A DNA stretch of 64,000 bases from Anagrus nilaparvatae. Lineage: Eukaryota > Arthropoda > Insecta > Hymenoptera > Mymaridae. The DNA lies in contig JAKSXM010000272.1 of NCBI GenBank assembly GCA_022575985.1, forward strand, positions 2,728,001-2,792,000. The letters are read 5' to 3'. Positions 22,116 to 33,566 of the stretch are shown here, piece by piece; position 1 is the first letter of the stretch; each line of letters starts with the position of its first letter. The notes under the pieces were generated by a model. It saw only the letters and a program-made list of their open reading frames with translations. It was not told the DNA's origin and did no database searches. Both the position numbers and the translations under genes were made by a program.

Positions 22116-22890
22116 GGCTTTAGTTTTAAAATTATCTGCATTAAAACAAAATAGTATTCAAAAAAATCATTTCATTTAGGTATACGCTTCCAAATTTCAT
22201 TAACAATATTTACTAAAAGACATTTCTCCAACTTTTCGACTCCGAAATTTCGCGCAAACAATTCTATATTGTAGTATTATTATTATGCTCTTATAACCTA
22301 TTCACATTTATAATATTGTGTTTAAGAAAAAAAAAACAAAATTATGCCCCGAATAATATTAAATTTAAAAATTTTTAATTTATTCAATTTATTTATTATA
22401 ATAAAGTTCAAAATTAATAATTTAATAATTTAATTCAAATTATTTTATTCGTTTTTCCATAAGAATCAATGTTTATTATTAGCACTTGAGTTTAAATACT
22501 AACCGCTGGTGGCGCTTTCATCAACTGATCCCGGACTGAATATTGCATATAATTTTTAAAATTAAAATATACTATTTGATTAAATTACATGATTATTTAC
22601 GAAAATGAAATTTATCATTTATTTTGAAAACTTTAATATTTATAGAAAATGTTAATTGATTTATTACATAAAAATTCAAAAAAATTAACAATTTTATTAA
22701 GAAAATTATAATGAAAAACTTTTCTATGACTAGAAAGAGTATTAATTTTATATCATGATTAATTTCAAAATATCCTTGGAACTCCGTGGTAGCAAGTTAT
22801 TATGCTTTTTATTCCATGAATTGGCTCTTATTTCCTTAAATAAGATATAAGATACAAATAATTGAATTAAATTATATTTTAATAGATTAG

Positions 22891-23114
22891 AAAAAGTCGA
22901 TTTCTTTAAAGGCGAAGTTTCATTGAATGGAGAAGAAAGTTTAGTTGAACACTGCATTTGTCCAAAAGATTACAATGGTTTGTCGTGTGAAAATTTTAAA
23001 AAAGAGAAAACGGCAGCTGTAACTAACACAAGCTTTCTTCAGTTAAGTAAACCTAAAGATTGCAAACATGTTAATCGATTTTTTTTTTGCTGTATTGAAA
23101 CGGAGTTATGCAGT
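22891..23114 (+). CDS. EGF-like exon candidate, host gene or domesticated fragment
   Basis: A clean exon structure: AG acceptor at 22889-22890, open reading in phase 2, and a consensus GTAAGT donor at 23115-23120. The peptide contains HCICPKDYNGLSCEN, the C-x-C ... G-x-x-C end of an EGF-like domain, then DCKHVNRFFFCCIETELC, a second cysteine cluster. EGF domains are extracellular, so this would belong to a secreted or membrane protein. No neighbouring exon was found in the window, and a TE-carried fragment cannot be excluded. No stops or shifts, in contrast to its surroundings. Confidence 0.5.
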
Positions 23115-23120
23115 GTAAGT

Positions 23121-24049
23121 TTAATTTACATAAGATATTATTTCTTTTAATAAGTATTTCTTTTATTACTTAATACTCTTTAATAATCCTACTTGGTTCA
23201 AGTATTAGGAAGTAGGTAGAATGTTTCCAATTTAAGTATAAACAATTTTAAAAACAGTTTTTGAGAATAAAAATATCATTAACAAATAAAATTTCTTATT
23301 TCCTACATAATACATAAATGGTATTTCACTCAATGAATATATTGAGCGAGATCATCAGTAAGAAACTCAATGTATTTTTCTTATATATCAAATATCAGCT
23401 TGAGTTGTGTTTGATTTCAATTATAAATATTGTGTTTGATATTAATTATAAATATTTATATATAAATAAATATATATATTAGGGTTGTTCACAAAAAAAA
23501 AAAAGTGCGCCAAAAATGTTCTTCCTGAAGTATGTTGAATTTTAGGTGAAAAAATGATCCCATACCAATTTTCAGCTCATTTGAAATCGATTTAGGGGTC
23601 ACACAAACCCAGGGTAGCTCTCAAGTAGTTGGCTAATACCGACAATTAGTGAGAACGATAAAAATTTTTTTCAAAATACGTTTTCTATACTTCCTAATAT
23701 GTTTTCGGTATCGCTAAACTCGAAAATGACGCCCTCAGATTCCGAAAATACCTTAATTACCCTTAAACAACGAAAAAACCCCTTTTTTTACCAAAAATTT
23801 TTGGATTTTATAGCGAAAATTGTATATATTCGAAACATCTGGATTATAAATTACAATTGATGATTAAATATGTTGAAAAAATACCAAAAACTCCTTCAGT
23901 ATATTCCAACAAGCCTTCTTGGCCGAGAAACGCAGGGCTCAATTCTATAACAATGTTAAAAAATAGGGTTTTTAGGGAATTTTCTAAATAACGCTGTCAT
24001 ATTGCAATTCAACCAAAGTATTACCGTTTGGTCTCATTTTCTTCGCATA
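23121..24049. other. no gene seen
   Basis: AT-rich; a TATAAAT-type low-complexity stretch at 23420-23480. The part from 23520 on has the even composition of a repeat but no partner in the window was noticed. Confidence 0.4.
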
Positions 24050-24590
24050 AGTTCTACCTTTCAAACGCCGAAAACCGCAATTTTTCATCATCGACTCTCT
24101 CATCGCTATAGTTAGTAAATAAAAGGTCCATTTTTGGCAATAAATGACCAATTTTAAAATTGCTGTTAAAAATGTAATTTTTGATAAATAAATAAAAATG
24201 AGTCTAAATGGTATCAAAAATTTTGATTAAGCTCTAAGTTTTGAAAAAATGTTTACTCATTCCTTTTCAATAGTTTGTTAAGCAGATATGATAATTTAAA
24301 AAAATAGTCTCTATTTAAGGTTTTTTTTTAAAAAATCATATTTTATAACTATCTTAGTCAAGTCATATCTCAGAAAGGTATAAAGCAAAATGGACGAGTG
24401 AAAAATCTTTCGAAATTTGAGACTAGTACAATATGCTAGAGACCTATAAGACTTATTTTCTTCAAAAATTACAATTTTAGCAGCAATTTTAAAATTGTTC
24501 ATTTTGGCAAAAAATGGACATTTGATTTACTAACTATGGCGATGAGAGAATCGGTGATAAAAAATTTCGGAAGGGTGAAATTAGCCATTT
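24050..24590. repeat. inverted repeat, ~140-bp arms
   Basis: 24085-24170 (cues 'ctctctcatcgctatagtta', 'gaccaattttaaaattgct') returns as the reverse complement at about 24480-24565, centre near 24320. It directly precedes the larger palindrome and may be part of the same element. Confidence 0.6.
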
Positions 24591-25211
24591 TTCATACTTT
24601 TAACCCCTTAGACAGTCATTTTTCCAAAATATGGGTGCTGATATCGTTAATTATGTCGTAAATTATATTCAACGATTTCAAAATTGTGAATTTGGCCATT
24701 TATCACCCCAAATACCCAAAAATTTACATAATTAAATTAAATGATTAGGTTTTTTAGGTCGCAGATTTCAAAAATAATGTAAAAAATAACATTCAAAAGG
24801 TTCTGAAGGGTAAATTTGGCCTTTTTTTACCCTTTAGAACCTGTTAAATGTAATTTTTGACATCATCTACCTACAAAATCTAAATTATTAATTTAAATTT
24901 TATAAAAAGTATCTTTGAAATTTAAACTGTTGGCTCCGAAATTGGTCAAAAAATTTGCAAATTTTAGAACCTGCCGATCATTAATATTATACATACGATT
25001 ACTTTTTATGCATCATATTGGATTTTCGGGAATATAGAATTCAAATCTGCTAATTAAATTTTAAAATTTGAACTGTTGGTTCAGAAATAAGAAGAAAAAT
25101 TGGTCTTTTTAAAAGTATATCGAAGTGTTGTATAACAAAAAGCCACAAATCAAGCCTTAAACTAACCTAACCTAAGTAAGTGGTCTACAATGAAAAAACG
25201 ACACATCAAGT

Positions 25212-26502
25212 TGTAATGTGGCTATTTCCGGCTTTTCGGGAATAGTCACATTACTGTAAATGTCTAATTTTTATCAATTTATAATTTCACGTGTTCGCGG
25301 GACTTACCAATCTGTATCATTTAAGCTGAAAAGAGAAAGAGAGTAATATACTTTAAAATCGGGGTCGTGGGAATATTATAGAAAAAAAAAGATATAGATA
25401 TATATGATTTAAACTCAAGGGGAAATGAAACACATTTTATTTAACTTAACACAAAATCAAAAATCATACTTTTATTTAATTAATTATTACAAAAAAAAAT
25501 ACTTATTTTCTAACAACAATATTTATTTATCACTATCTTTATCATAATCATAAATTCACAGTATCTGAAATAATCATTAAATTCACTGTCCTTTATCATA
25601 AATTTATAAACTTTTCCCGTCGTGACACACACATATAATACACACGAGGAGTTCCGGGCTTACCTTTATCGTCGAAATTAAACTGCTGAAGATATAATCT
25701 ATGGCTGCCATTTTCGATGATACCTGGTACTGCTCAAAATTCTTCTCTTTCCATAAATTCTAATATGGAAACGTGACCAATAATATGCCGGCGCGAATTC
25801 ACAATTCTTTTTATATTTTCTAATCACTTAATTTCTTTCTTTTTAAAATTGGATTCCAAAGATACTTATCTTTCCTAGGATATCCAACTTCACTATTCAA
25901 AATCAAATGTTCACTTATTCAATTCAAAAATACATAATTAATGAAAACTGTCGCGACGATAATTACAATTAAAATTATATAAGAAAACACGTGGGAACAG
26001 AATCTAAAATTGTCTTGTCCCTCGTTTATGTTTTCTAATAATCACGAGTTTTCACTGAAATCACAATTCATAGTCTATATTTCTCCGTTTACAAATTAAA
26101 CATATAACTTTACGAAAATCCTTAATCACGACATTCAATTTCAGTACTTTATCAAACTTACGTAAATGTATGTTAGAATAAACTATTCATTAATGGCCGG
26201 CGACATGCGTTTTCGTGTGCTATCAAAAACGTGACCTATTTTTAGAAGGGTCAGTCGCCGAATATTGTCCTCGCTGGTCACTCAAACCCGCGTTGTCGAT
26301 CGGCGCTTCTCTCCCTTCTCCTTTTCTTATCTAGTTCTTCACGGCTTTTATTAATTATGTATGTGTGCGTGTGTCGCTAATGTCACCTATATTATTAATC
26401 AAACTATAACTTATATTTAAAATTCTCGCGGCTTTTCATAAATTTTAAATATTTTATGTAAATTAAAATAAACTTAATTTTAGCGTTTGTAACCACGTAA
26501 CA
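25212..26502. mobile_element. 1.29-kb TG...CA insertion, probable solo LTR
   Basis: Starts TGTAATGTGG and ends CCACGTAACA, flanked by AAGT on both sides (25208-25211, 26503-26506). Deleting it restores a normal 56-bp repeat unit, so the boundaries are exact. It has no coding frame. Ends and a 4-bp duplication fit a solo LTR; a nonautonomous Ginger-type DNA element (TGTNR ends, 4-bp duplication) fits equally well. A short hairpin, TAATGTGGCTATTTCCGG with its partner, lies at the left end. Confidence 0.65.
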
Positions 26503-26506
26503 AAGT

Positions 26507-27410
26507 CTTACACTAGCGTAACCTAAGGAAGTAAGCTAAAAAAAAACGACACGTCAAGCCTTACATTAGCGTAACATAATGAAGTAGACTATATTAAAAA
26601 AATGACGTATCAAGCCTTACATAAGCGTAACCAAGGAATGTTGGCTATAATAAAATAATGACACGTCATGCCTTACATTAACAACACCTAAGGAAGTGGT
26701 CTATAATAATAAAACAACACGTTAACCCTTACACTAGCGTAACCTAAGGTAGTAGGCTACAATAAAAAATAAAACGTCAAGCCATATATTAGCGTAACCT
26801 ACGGAAATAGGCTGTAATAAAAAAACGCCATATAAAGCCTTACACTAGCGTAACCTCGGGAAGTAGGCTATAATAAAAAAACGACACGTCAAACCTTACT
26901 AGCTTAACCTACGGAAATAGACTATAATAAATAAACTTCATGTAAAGCCTTACACTAGCGTAACCTAAGGTAGTAGGCTGTAATAAAAAATGACACGGCA
27001 AGTCTTACACAGGTTACAAGTTATTTTAAGGCTGTGTCATTATCTTCATATAGCCTACTTGCCTCGGTTACGATAGTGTAAGGCTTGAGGTGTTGTTTTT
27101 TTATTATAGCCTACTTCTTTTGGTTACGCTAGTGTAAGACTTGATGTGTCGTTTTTTCATTGTAGACCACCTCCTTAGGTTACGCTAGTATAAGGATTGA
27201 CGTGTCGTTTTTTATTATAGCCTACTTTCTTTGGTTACGCTAGTGTAAGGCTTGACGTGTCATTTTTTTAATATAGTCTACTTTCTTATGTTACGCTAAT
27301 GTAAGGCTTGACGTGAAGTTTTTTTTTTAGGTTACTTCCTTAGGTTACGCTAGTGTAAGACTTGATGTCTCGTTTTTTCATTGTAGACCACTTACTTAGG
27401 TTAGGTTAGT
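26507..27410. repeat. 56-bp minisatellite in two opposed blocks
   Basis: About nine units of 'ccttacactagcgtaaccta' followed by 'aggaagtaggctataataa' and 'aaaacgacacgtc' run forward from 26507 to about 27010. They then run about six more times in reverse complement to 27410. Unit length 53-58 bp with point differences. The switch at about 27020 is the symmetry axis of the palindrome. Confidence 0.85.
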
Positions 27411-27829
27411 TTAAGGCTTGATTTGTGGCTTTTTTGTTATACATCACTTCGACATACTTTTAAAAAGACCAACTTTTCTTCTTATTTCTGAACCAACAGT
27501 TCAAATTTTAAAATTTAATTAGCAGATTTGAATTCTGTATTTTCGAAAATCCAATATGATGCATAAAAAGTAATCTAATGTATAATATTAAAGATCGGCA
27601 GGTTCTAAAATTTGCAAATTTTTTGACCAATTTCGGAGCCAACAGTTTAAATTTCAAAGAGACTTTTTATAAAAGTTAATTTAGCAAATTAGATTTTTTA
27701 GGTAGATGATGTCAACAATTACATTCAACAGGTTCTAAAGGGTAAAAAATGGCAAAATTTACCTTTCAGAACCTTTTGACTGTAATTTTTTACATTATTT
27801 TTGAAATATTTGACCTAAAAAACCTAATC

Positions 27830-28680
27830 ATTTAATTTAATTATGTAAATTTTTGGGTATTTGGGGTGAAAAATGGCCAAATTCACACTTTTGAGCCCGT
27901 TGAATATAATTTACGACATAATTAATGAGACCAGCGACCACAAAAACCTATTGGACTCTTTGAAAATTAAAAAGTAAGTCATTTTGGAAAAATTACTGTT
28001 CAAAGGGTGAAATGGGTGAAAAATGGCGAAATTTGCCCTTTAAAACCTTCCGTATGTAATTTGTAACATCATTTTTAAGATCAGCGCCCACAAATACATA
28101 ATAGACCCTTTGAAAATAAAAAAATAAGTTCTTTTGGAAAAATGTTTGCCTAAGAGTTGGCAAGGCTGAAAAATCGCCAATTTCACATTTCAGAACCTGT
28201 TGGATGTAATTATTTTACATTATTTTTGAAATCTGCGACCTAAAAAACCTAATTATTTAATTTAATTTAAAAATAAATTCTTTTATAGTTTTATGTAAAT
28301 TTTGTGGTATTTGGGGTGAAAAATGGCCAAATTCACACTTTTAAACCTGTTGAATATAATTTATGACATAATTAATGAGATCAGCGACCACAAAAACCTA
28401 TTGGACTCTTTGAAAAATAAAAAGTAAGTCATTTTGGAAAAATGACTGTCCAAAGGGTGAAATGGGTGAAAAATGTCCAAATTCACACTTTCAAACCTGT
28501 TGAATATAATTTATGACATAATTAATGAGATCAGCGCTTAAAACCTACTAGACCCTTTGAAAGTTTAAAAGTAAGTCATTTTGGAAAAATTTTGGAAAAG
28601 TTTGTCCAAAGGTTGGAAAGGGTTAAAAATGTACATTTTCACCCTTCAGAACTTGTTGAATGTAATTTTTTACATTATTT
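27830..28680. repeat. tandem duplications in the right palindrome arm
   Basis: A unit with 'ggtgaaaaatggccaaattc', 'atttacgacataattaatga' and 'aaaagtaagtcattttgg' occurs at about 27860, 28310 and, in shorter form, 28460. The longer period is ~440 bp. The left arm has only one copy. Confidence 0.7.
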
Positions 28681-28710
28681 TTGAAATCTGCGACCTAAAA
28701 ATGATGACGT

Positions 28711-29509
28711 TTTTTTCACACTAAACCCCTGACGATATTATTTTGGAGTATTTTATTATATTATAAACATTTTTTTTATTTATATAAAATACTTAATATA
28801 GTAAAATAATTATATTATAATACTTTATTTATGTATTTTATTATAATACTACAATTATTTATGTTGGTGGTTATTAATTTCCCAAACACTAATTTGGAGT
28901 TTTATAAACCACCTGTTAATAACACAGATATTTGTAAAACACCGAATATACCTTTTGTATATTGTGATACACCAAAAATTTTTTATTGTTATTTGTAAAC
29001 CACCAAATTTAAGAATGGAGCATTAGAAAGCGCAGAAGTCGCTTTCGGAGTGTTTTAAAGCGCCATCTAGCCATTTGGTGGTTTTGATTTAAGAGTGTAC
29101 ATATATGAAAACCGTTTAAAAAAAAAATCAATCTATAATATTCTATCCTAAAATGGTGCTAATATCAAAATTTGGCCATTTTTGCCAACTGTGGCTGTAA
29201 AAATACTATAATATAATATAATACTATAATAATAAGTTTTTTCAAAAATTTTACCACATGATACAATTTATAAATTACCCATTTCCACCAATTTTTATAA
29301 AAATCCAAGGATTTTTTCAGGATTTATTACATTTTTAGTAAAAAAAAAAAAAATATTGCTCAAATCAATTTTAGGAGGTTAGAATTTATTTTTAATGCAG
29401 CCCTACCGCCATAGTACATTTTTCATTGTTTTTTAACTATCTCTTTAGCCAGAATTATTTCAAAAATACAAGTATACTGGTAGATGATTTTCTTAAAATA
29501 TTTTTTAAT
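28711..29509. other. no gene; possible small miniature element
   Basis: AT-rich. Between 28865 and 29085 the motif 'tttggtggttt' or its complement 'aaaccaccaaa' recurs in alternating orientation, as in a miniature element. No frame. Confidence 0.4.
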
Positions 29510-29649
29510 TGAGTTTGAAACGATCTTGCTGAGCAAATTATAAGGAAAAATTCAAAAAACTTTGATTTTCATTCTTGACAATATTTCATTTTCAATCTTC
29601 TTCAGGACCTTTATTTTTTAGAAATAATTTTTTAATTTTACAAAATATT
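29510..29649 (+). repeat. 140-bp dispersed repeat, second copy
   Basis: Nearly identical to 20393-20540 (cues 'caaattataaggaaaaattc', 'tcttcaggacctttatttt', ending 'tttaattttacaaaatat'), same orientation. Its end at 29649 is the exact point where BEL/Pao homology begins. Confidence 0.75.
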
Positions 29650-29689
29650 ACTGTTTGTGCGAAAACATCCTACTTCTTTTGGCTTCTTT

Positions 29690-30620
29690 CTTATAGGGCC
29701 AATTGATCTTAATACCTCATCTTCTTTAAAAATTTCGTGCTAATTAAATTCATTACTAAATATACCTGTTTTAAATTTTGATCTTAGAAAATTCTGAGAA
29801 ATTGAAGATGTAGGCCAAAATTCTTTGCTTTCGCCGGAGGAATTAGAATGTAAAAATCATTTCAAAAAAACACATACTCGGGATTCTTAAGGTTCTTACG
29901 TAGTAAGACTTCCTATCACAAGCAACCCAGCAATACAATTGGGCCCCACAAGACCTTTTGAAGTTAAAATATTAATGTCAATGGAAAATAGAATGGCATC
30001 AAACATAATTTTGAAGAAAAATATGAAAACAATATTTTTAATATAATTTAAGTGGGTCATATGAGGAAAATTCCTCAAAATAAACTAAATAATCCTTTAG
30101 CAATATATATATATATCGCATCATGGTGTTTTTAAAACACATAATGCATCCATTAGGCAGACTTAGAGTAGTTTTTCATGCATCTCATAAAATATCAACC
30201 GGTTATTCTTTGAATTCAAAATTTTTAACAGGTCCTAAATTACAAGCTGATCTTTGGGTAATCTTAACTAGATGGAGATTTTTCAAAATTGTTTTTACAG
30301 CAGATATCGTTAATGTTTGGTCAAGTTTGTGCACCTTGACCTTAGCTTTAAGATGTAAAGATCAATTGGTAGAAGATGAGGGTAAAAAATATCCTCTAGC
30401 GTCTATTTCATTAACAGAAAGGACTTACGTTGATTATATTTTTGAAGGAGCATATTCAATTAAAGAAGCTCAAAAAATTAAACAAGAGTTAATTACATTA
30501 TTGACCTTAGGCGGTTATCCATTATTGAAATGGTCTTCTAATTGTAAAGAATTAGCTGAATATTCAAATGAGTTACATATAAAAGACTCTGATAGCGTTA
30601 TCACTTTAGGTATAGTCTGA
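29690..30620 (+). pseudogene. BEL/Pao reverse transcriptase
   Basis: Begins in the upstream linker (HPTSFGFFLIGPID, LSPEELECKNHFKKTHTRD, YVVRLPIT around 29660-29930), interrupted by three stops. From 30123 an open frame carries the reverse transcriptase: LRVVFHASHKISTGYSLN, GPKLQADLWVIL, FTADIVNVW with the first catalytic Asp (30305), and TYVDYIFEGAYSIKEA at ~30430. The family motif is YVDD; here the second Asp is Tyr (codon TAT), so the polymerase would be inactive even without the stops. It ends with LGGYPLLKWSSN and a TGA at 30618. Confidence 0.9.
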
Positions 30621-31330
30621 TCGCCTTCTTTAAATATATTTAATTTAAACTTAGACTTTTCTCTAAAATTAAATGATGTAAAAACAAAACGAATTCTTCT
30701 ATCTGAAATAGCCAAGCTATTCAATCCTTTAGGTTGGTTTTCACCAGTTGTCATTGTAGCTAAAATTCTAATTCAGAATATGTGGTTGCTAAACTTAGAT
30801 TGGGATGATGAATTACCTGAAACTATATCAAATCAGTGGTCTGTATTTCGAAACATTGCCTTCTTTATCTCAAATTTCAATTCCTAGATGGGTAGAAAGC
30901 ACTGAAAATTCATCTTTGGAATTTCATTGCTTCTCAGATGCCTCAGAAAGGGCTTATGCAGCTGCTATCTATGTAGTTTCTGTGAACGGTCAAAAAAGGG
31001 TTTCATCGTTACTTGTATCAAAAACAAAGGTAGCACCAATTAAAAAATACCTCGATTAGAACTTTGTGATGCTGAACTTTTAGTTGAATTAATAAATAAA
31101 CTCATACCTCAACTGAAACTTAAAAATAAAAATATAAAATTCTTCGCTTGGTCGGATTCTTCTGTAGTTCTAACTTGGTTAAACTCACATCCATCTAAAT
31201 GAAAGCCTTTTGTAGCTCATAAAGTAGCCGAGATTAAAATGCAAAAATTGAAATAAATTGGGGTTATGTTACAAAAAATAATCCTGCTGACATAGCATCT
31301 CGCGGTATTTTAGCTTTATAATTAAAAAAC
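30621..31330 (+). pseudogene. BEL/Pao peptidase-A17-type and RNase H region
   Basis: Directly after the TGA the frame goes on with LLSEIAKLFNPLGWFSPVVI then NLDWDDELPETISNQW, typical of the segment after Pao reverse transcriptases. RNase H follows: FHCFSDASERAYAAAIYV with the first acidic residue (30935-30990), the family's PRLELCDAELL, FFAWSDSSVVLTWLNSHP (31145-31195) and, after shifts, NPADIASRGILAL (31280-31315). At least three stops or frameshifts. Confidence 0.88.
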
Positions 31331-31466
31331 TTTTCTTTATAGTGGAAGGGACAATTATGGTTTAGAAAAATCTTCAAATAATTGGCCTATTGAAAAAGAA
31401 AATGAAAAATTAGAAAACGGTGAACATATTCCAAATTCCTCTGCTTTAATATCATTTAAGCCATTC

Positions 31467-32178
31467 ATGGATGAGAAAGGTTGTATTAGGGTAGGAGGTC
31501 GTGTTGGAAAATCTCTTTTCTCGTTTAATGAAAAACATCCATTTATTATTGCAAAAAATACGATGTTTTCAAAATTACTAGTTCGCCGTGCTCATTTTAA
31601 GTCTTTACATGCGGGTCAAGAGTCAATAAGATATAATCTTTTACAACGTTTTTGGATTTTACGTGGTAAAAGTTTTATTAGATCTATACTGAGAAATTGC
31701 TTTATATGTGCGAGATATCATGCAAGACCAGCTCAACAATTAATGGGACAAATCCCAAGTGCGAGACTAAAACCTGAAAAACCTTTTCTAATAACAGGTG
31801 TGGACTACGCGAGTCCATTTTTGTTCAAAGCTTCCTCAGGAAGATATATAAAAACAACAAAAGGTTATATTTGTCTTTTTGTATGTTTAGTAATAAAAGC
31901 AGTTCATTTAGAAGTGGTACTATCGCTGTCAACTCAAGGTTTTTTAGCAGCATTTGACCGTTTTATCTCAAGAAGAGGTCAATGCTCCAAACTCTTCAGT
32001 GACAATGGAACCAACTGGCAACAAAACATCGGAGTTCTACAAGGAAGTAAATCATGCCATCGTTTCAAAAGGTAGATTATGGTCGTTCATTCCAGCATCA
32101 GCTCCTCATTTTGGAGGCTTATGGGAGGCCGGAATGAAATCGGTAAAATCTCATATACGTAAGGTTTTAGGTGAGTAA
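31467..32178 (+). pseudogene. BEL/Pao integrase
   Basis: Open 202-codon frame from 31467: an H2C2 zinc-binding region (HFKSLHAGQ ... NCFICARYHARP), then the catalytic core with TGVDYASPF (first Asp), CLVIKAVHLEVV and LFSDNGTNW (second Asp). A shift near 32030 moves the rest into another frame, where APHFGGLWEAGMKSVKSHIR supplies the Glu of the D,D,E triad. All three catalytic residues survive, but the protein is split. It would normally join element ends to host DNA. Confidence 0.9.
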
Positions 32179-32370
32179 AAATTAGCTTTTGAAGAGATGT
32201 CAACTTTCTTATGCAAGGTAGAAGCCTGTCTCAATTCGAGACCTTCCAGCCAGTAATGATCCATCTCTAATTCTTGCATATTTTCTAATAGGAGAACCAC
32301 TTAATGCTTATCCTCAAGCTCCAAATCCAAATTCTAAATTAAATCTTTTAAATAAATATAAATAAATTAT

Positions 32371-32655
32371 AAATATCATTTTTAAAATAGGTGGTCCAAA
32401 GAATATATCAATCATTTACAACAGTTCCATCTCTGGCAAAATCCATCAGAAAATATAAAAATAGGTGCTTTGGTTTTGCTCAAGGACAACCGATTACCAG
32501 CCACCAAATGGCCACTAGCAAGAGTAATCGATATGGTCTCAGGTTCTGATAATTTAATAAGGGTTGCTACCATCAAAACAGCAACTGGAACTTATCAACT
32601 TCCGATAGTCAAATTGGTTCCACTACCAGTCCAATCAAATCAACAATCAACTTAA
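32371..32655 (+). pseudogene. BEL/Pao C-terminal DUF5641-type domain
   Basis: After a short degenerate gap the plus strand reads IGALVLLKDNRLPATKWPLA, RVIDMVSGSDNLIRVATIKT and TYQLPIVKLVPLPV, the domain that ends pol in BEL/Pao elements. Open from about 32463 to the TAA at 32653. Confidence 0.88.
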
Positions 32656-33184
32656 AAAAAAAATATGTAGAACAAATTTTATTATAAGAAAGAAATATAA
32701 ATACAAATTGTAAATAGTACTTGTAAAAAAAATATTAATCTTTAATTTATTTATTTATGTTTGATAATTATAAATTTTAAACGGAATGATAATTCTTTAA
32801 TTTAACTTAGCATGAAGTTTTAAAACTTGAATCATTTATAATTTTAACTTTAAAATTAGCAACAAAAAAAAGTTAGTTTTCACTTAATTTATTAAAAAAA
32901 AAAAAAACATTTGTTAAATTATCATTCTATAGATTCCACTTAAATGATAAACAAAAAAAAAAAATTGTAAAATATGTTCAAAATGCATGAATGAATGATC
33001 GATAGCTAAATTTATTAAATTTGATTTTTTTATCATAAACCACGCATTACATTAAAGTTTAGAATCTAGATGTCATTTTATTTATTTTTTTTCTCGTTAA
33101 TATTTTTAATATTGTAAATAATCATTTTTTTTTTAAATTTTGGTCTTGTTAAATTCTTTTTATTAAATAAAAATTGCGCGGTTA

Positions 33185-33566
33185 TGTTTGTGCCAAAACA
33201 GGAATATTTCTTTTTATATCTTGATTTCTCTTTGCAGTATTTTTATATCAATAATTGTATTTCAATAATTACCATTATACTGCAAAGAGCGATAAAGATA
33301 CGATTATTATAGTAAGCGTGTATCACATATGCGCTAAAGGGCCGCGTTTTCTGTACGCGCGACGCCAACAGCAGCGAAGTGCCGGTCTCTTCTTTTTCAT
33401 AACGCGCGCTTGTTCTTCTTGCTCTCTAACTCTCGTACTATAAGGATCGTGTTCTTTGTTAAGAGTTTCTTATTTTTAGAAAAACTTGCTCCTTTTGCAT
33501 TGTAATTATGTAAGCTTTTTTATTAGTTTAAATCAAATAAAAATTAAACTTTCAAGTGGGAGTACA
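33185..33566 (+). repeat. candidate 3' LTR of the BEL/Pao element
   Basis: A moderately GC-rich block 0.5 kb after the last pol domain, starting TGTTTGTGCC and ending AGTACA, with an 'aataaaaatt' polyadenylation-like signal 25 bp before the end. An inverted pair, CTCTTTGCAGTAT and its complement, lies at 33229-33289. No second LTR exists in the window, so boundaries are inferred. Confidence 0.4.

Larger units (their letters stand above)
11425..22542. mobile_element. candidate THAP-ended composite element (11.1 kb, ~560-bp inverted ends)
   Basis: The first ~585 bp (11425-12010) recur as the reverse complement at 21985-22542 with about ten to fifteen percent divergence by eye. Both ends start 'tattcagtc', then 'ggatcagttga.gaaagcgcc' (the left has an 8-bp insertion before it), and both carry a THAP first exon pointing inwards. 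Between them lie decayed coding segments, a PHD-like retrotransposon derivative, a foldback and a MITE. I found no clear target-site duplication, so the alternative is two independent copies of a shorter element in opposite orientation. The THAP zinc finger suggests a P-element-like origin (inference). Confidence 0.45.
24600..28710. repeat. 4.1-kb palindrome with minisatellite centre
   Basis: The left arm 24640-25207 matches the reverse complement of 27390-28320. Shared cues, in order from the outside, are 'aaatacccaaaaatttacat', 'ggtcgcagatttcaaaaat', 'gttggctccgaaattggtca', 'gcatcatattggattttcg' and 'cttaaactaacctaa'. The centre is a 56-bp repeat array in two opposite blocks (26507-27410). 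A 1.29-kb TG...CA element sits in the left side. The right arm is longer because of internal duplications at 27830-28680. No coding frame. Confidence 0.8.
29650..33566 (+). mobile_element. 5'-truncated BEL/Pao LTR retrotransposon
   Basis: Consecutive Pao-type pol domains in the expected order on the plus strand: linker before reverse transcriptase, reverse transcriptase, peptidase-A17-type region, RNase H, zinc-binding integrase, and the C-terminal DUF5641-type domain, followed by a candidate 3' LTR. Gag, the aspartic protease and the 5' LTR are missing. Frames are broken by several stops and shifts. Dead copy. Confidence 0.9.

Noticed and set aside
26507..27410. Regular direct repeats resembling a CRISPR array
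   Set aside because: No unique spacers, unit length 53-58 bp throughout, repeats reverse orientation at the centre, and the genome is eukaryotic. A minisatellite.
33185..33566. Complete BEL/Pao element with two LTRs
   Set aside because: No second copy of this block upstream; the 5' half of the element is absent.
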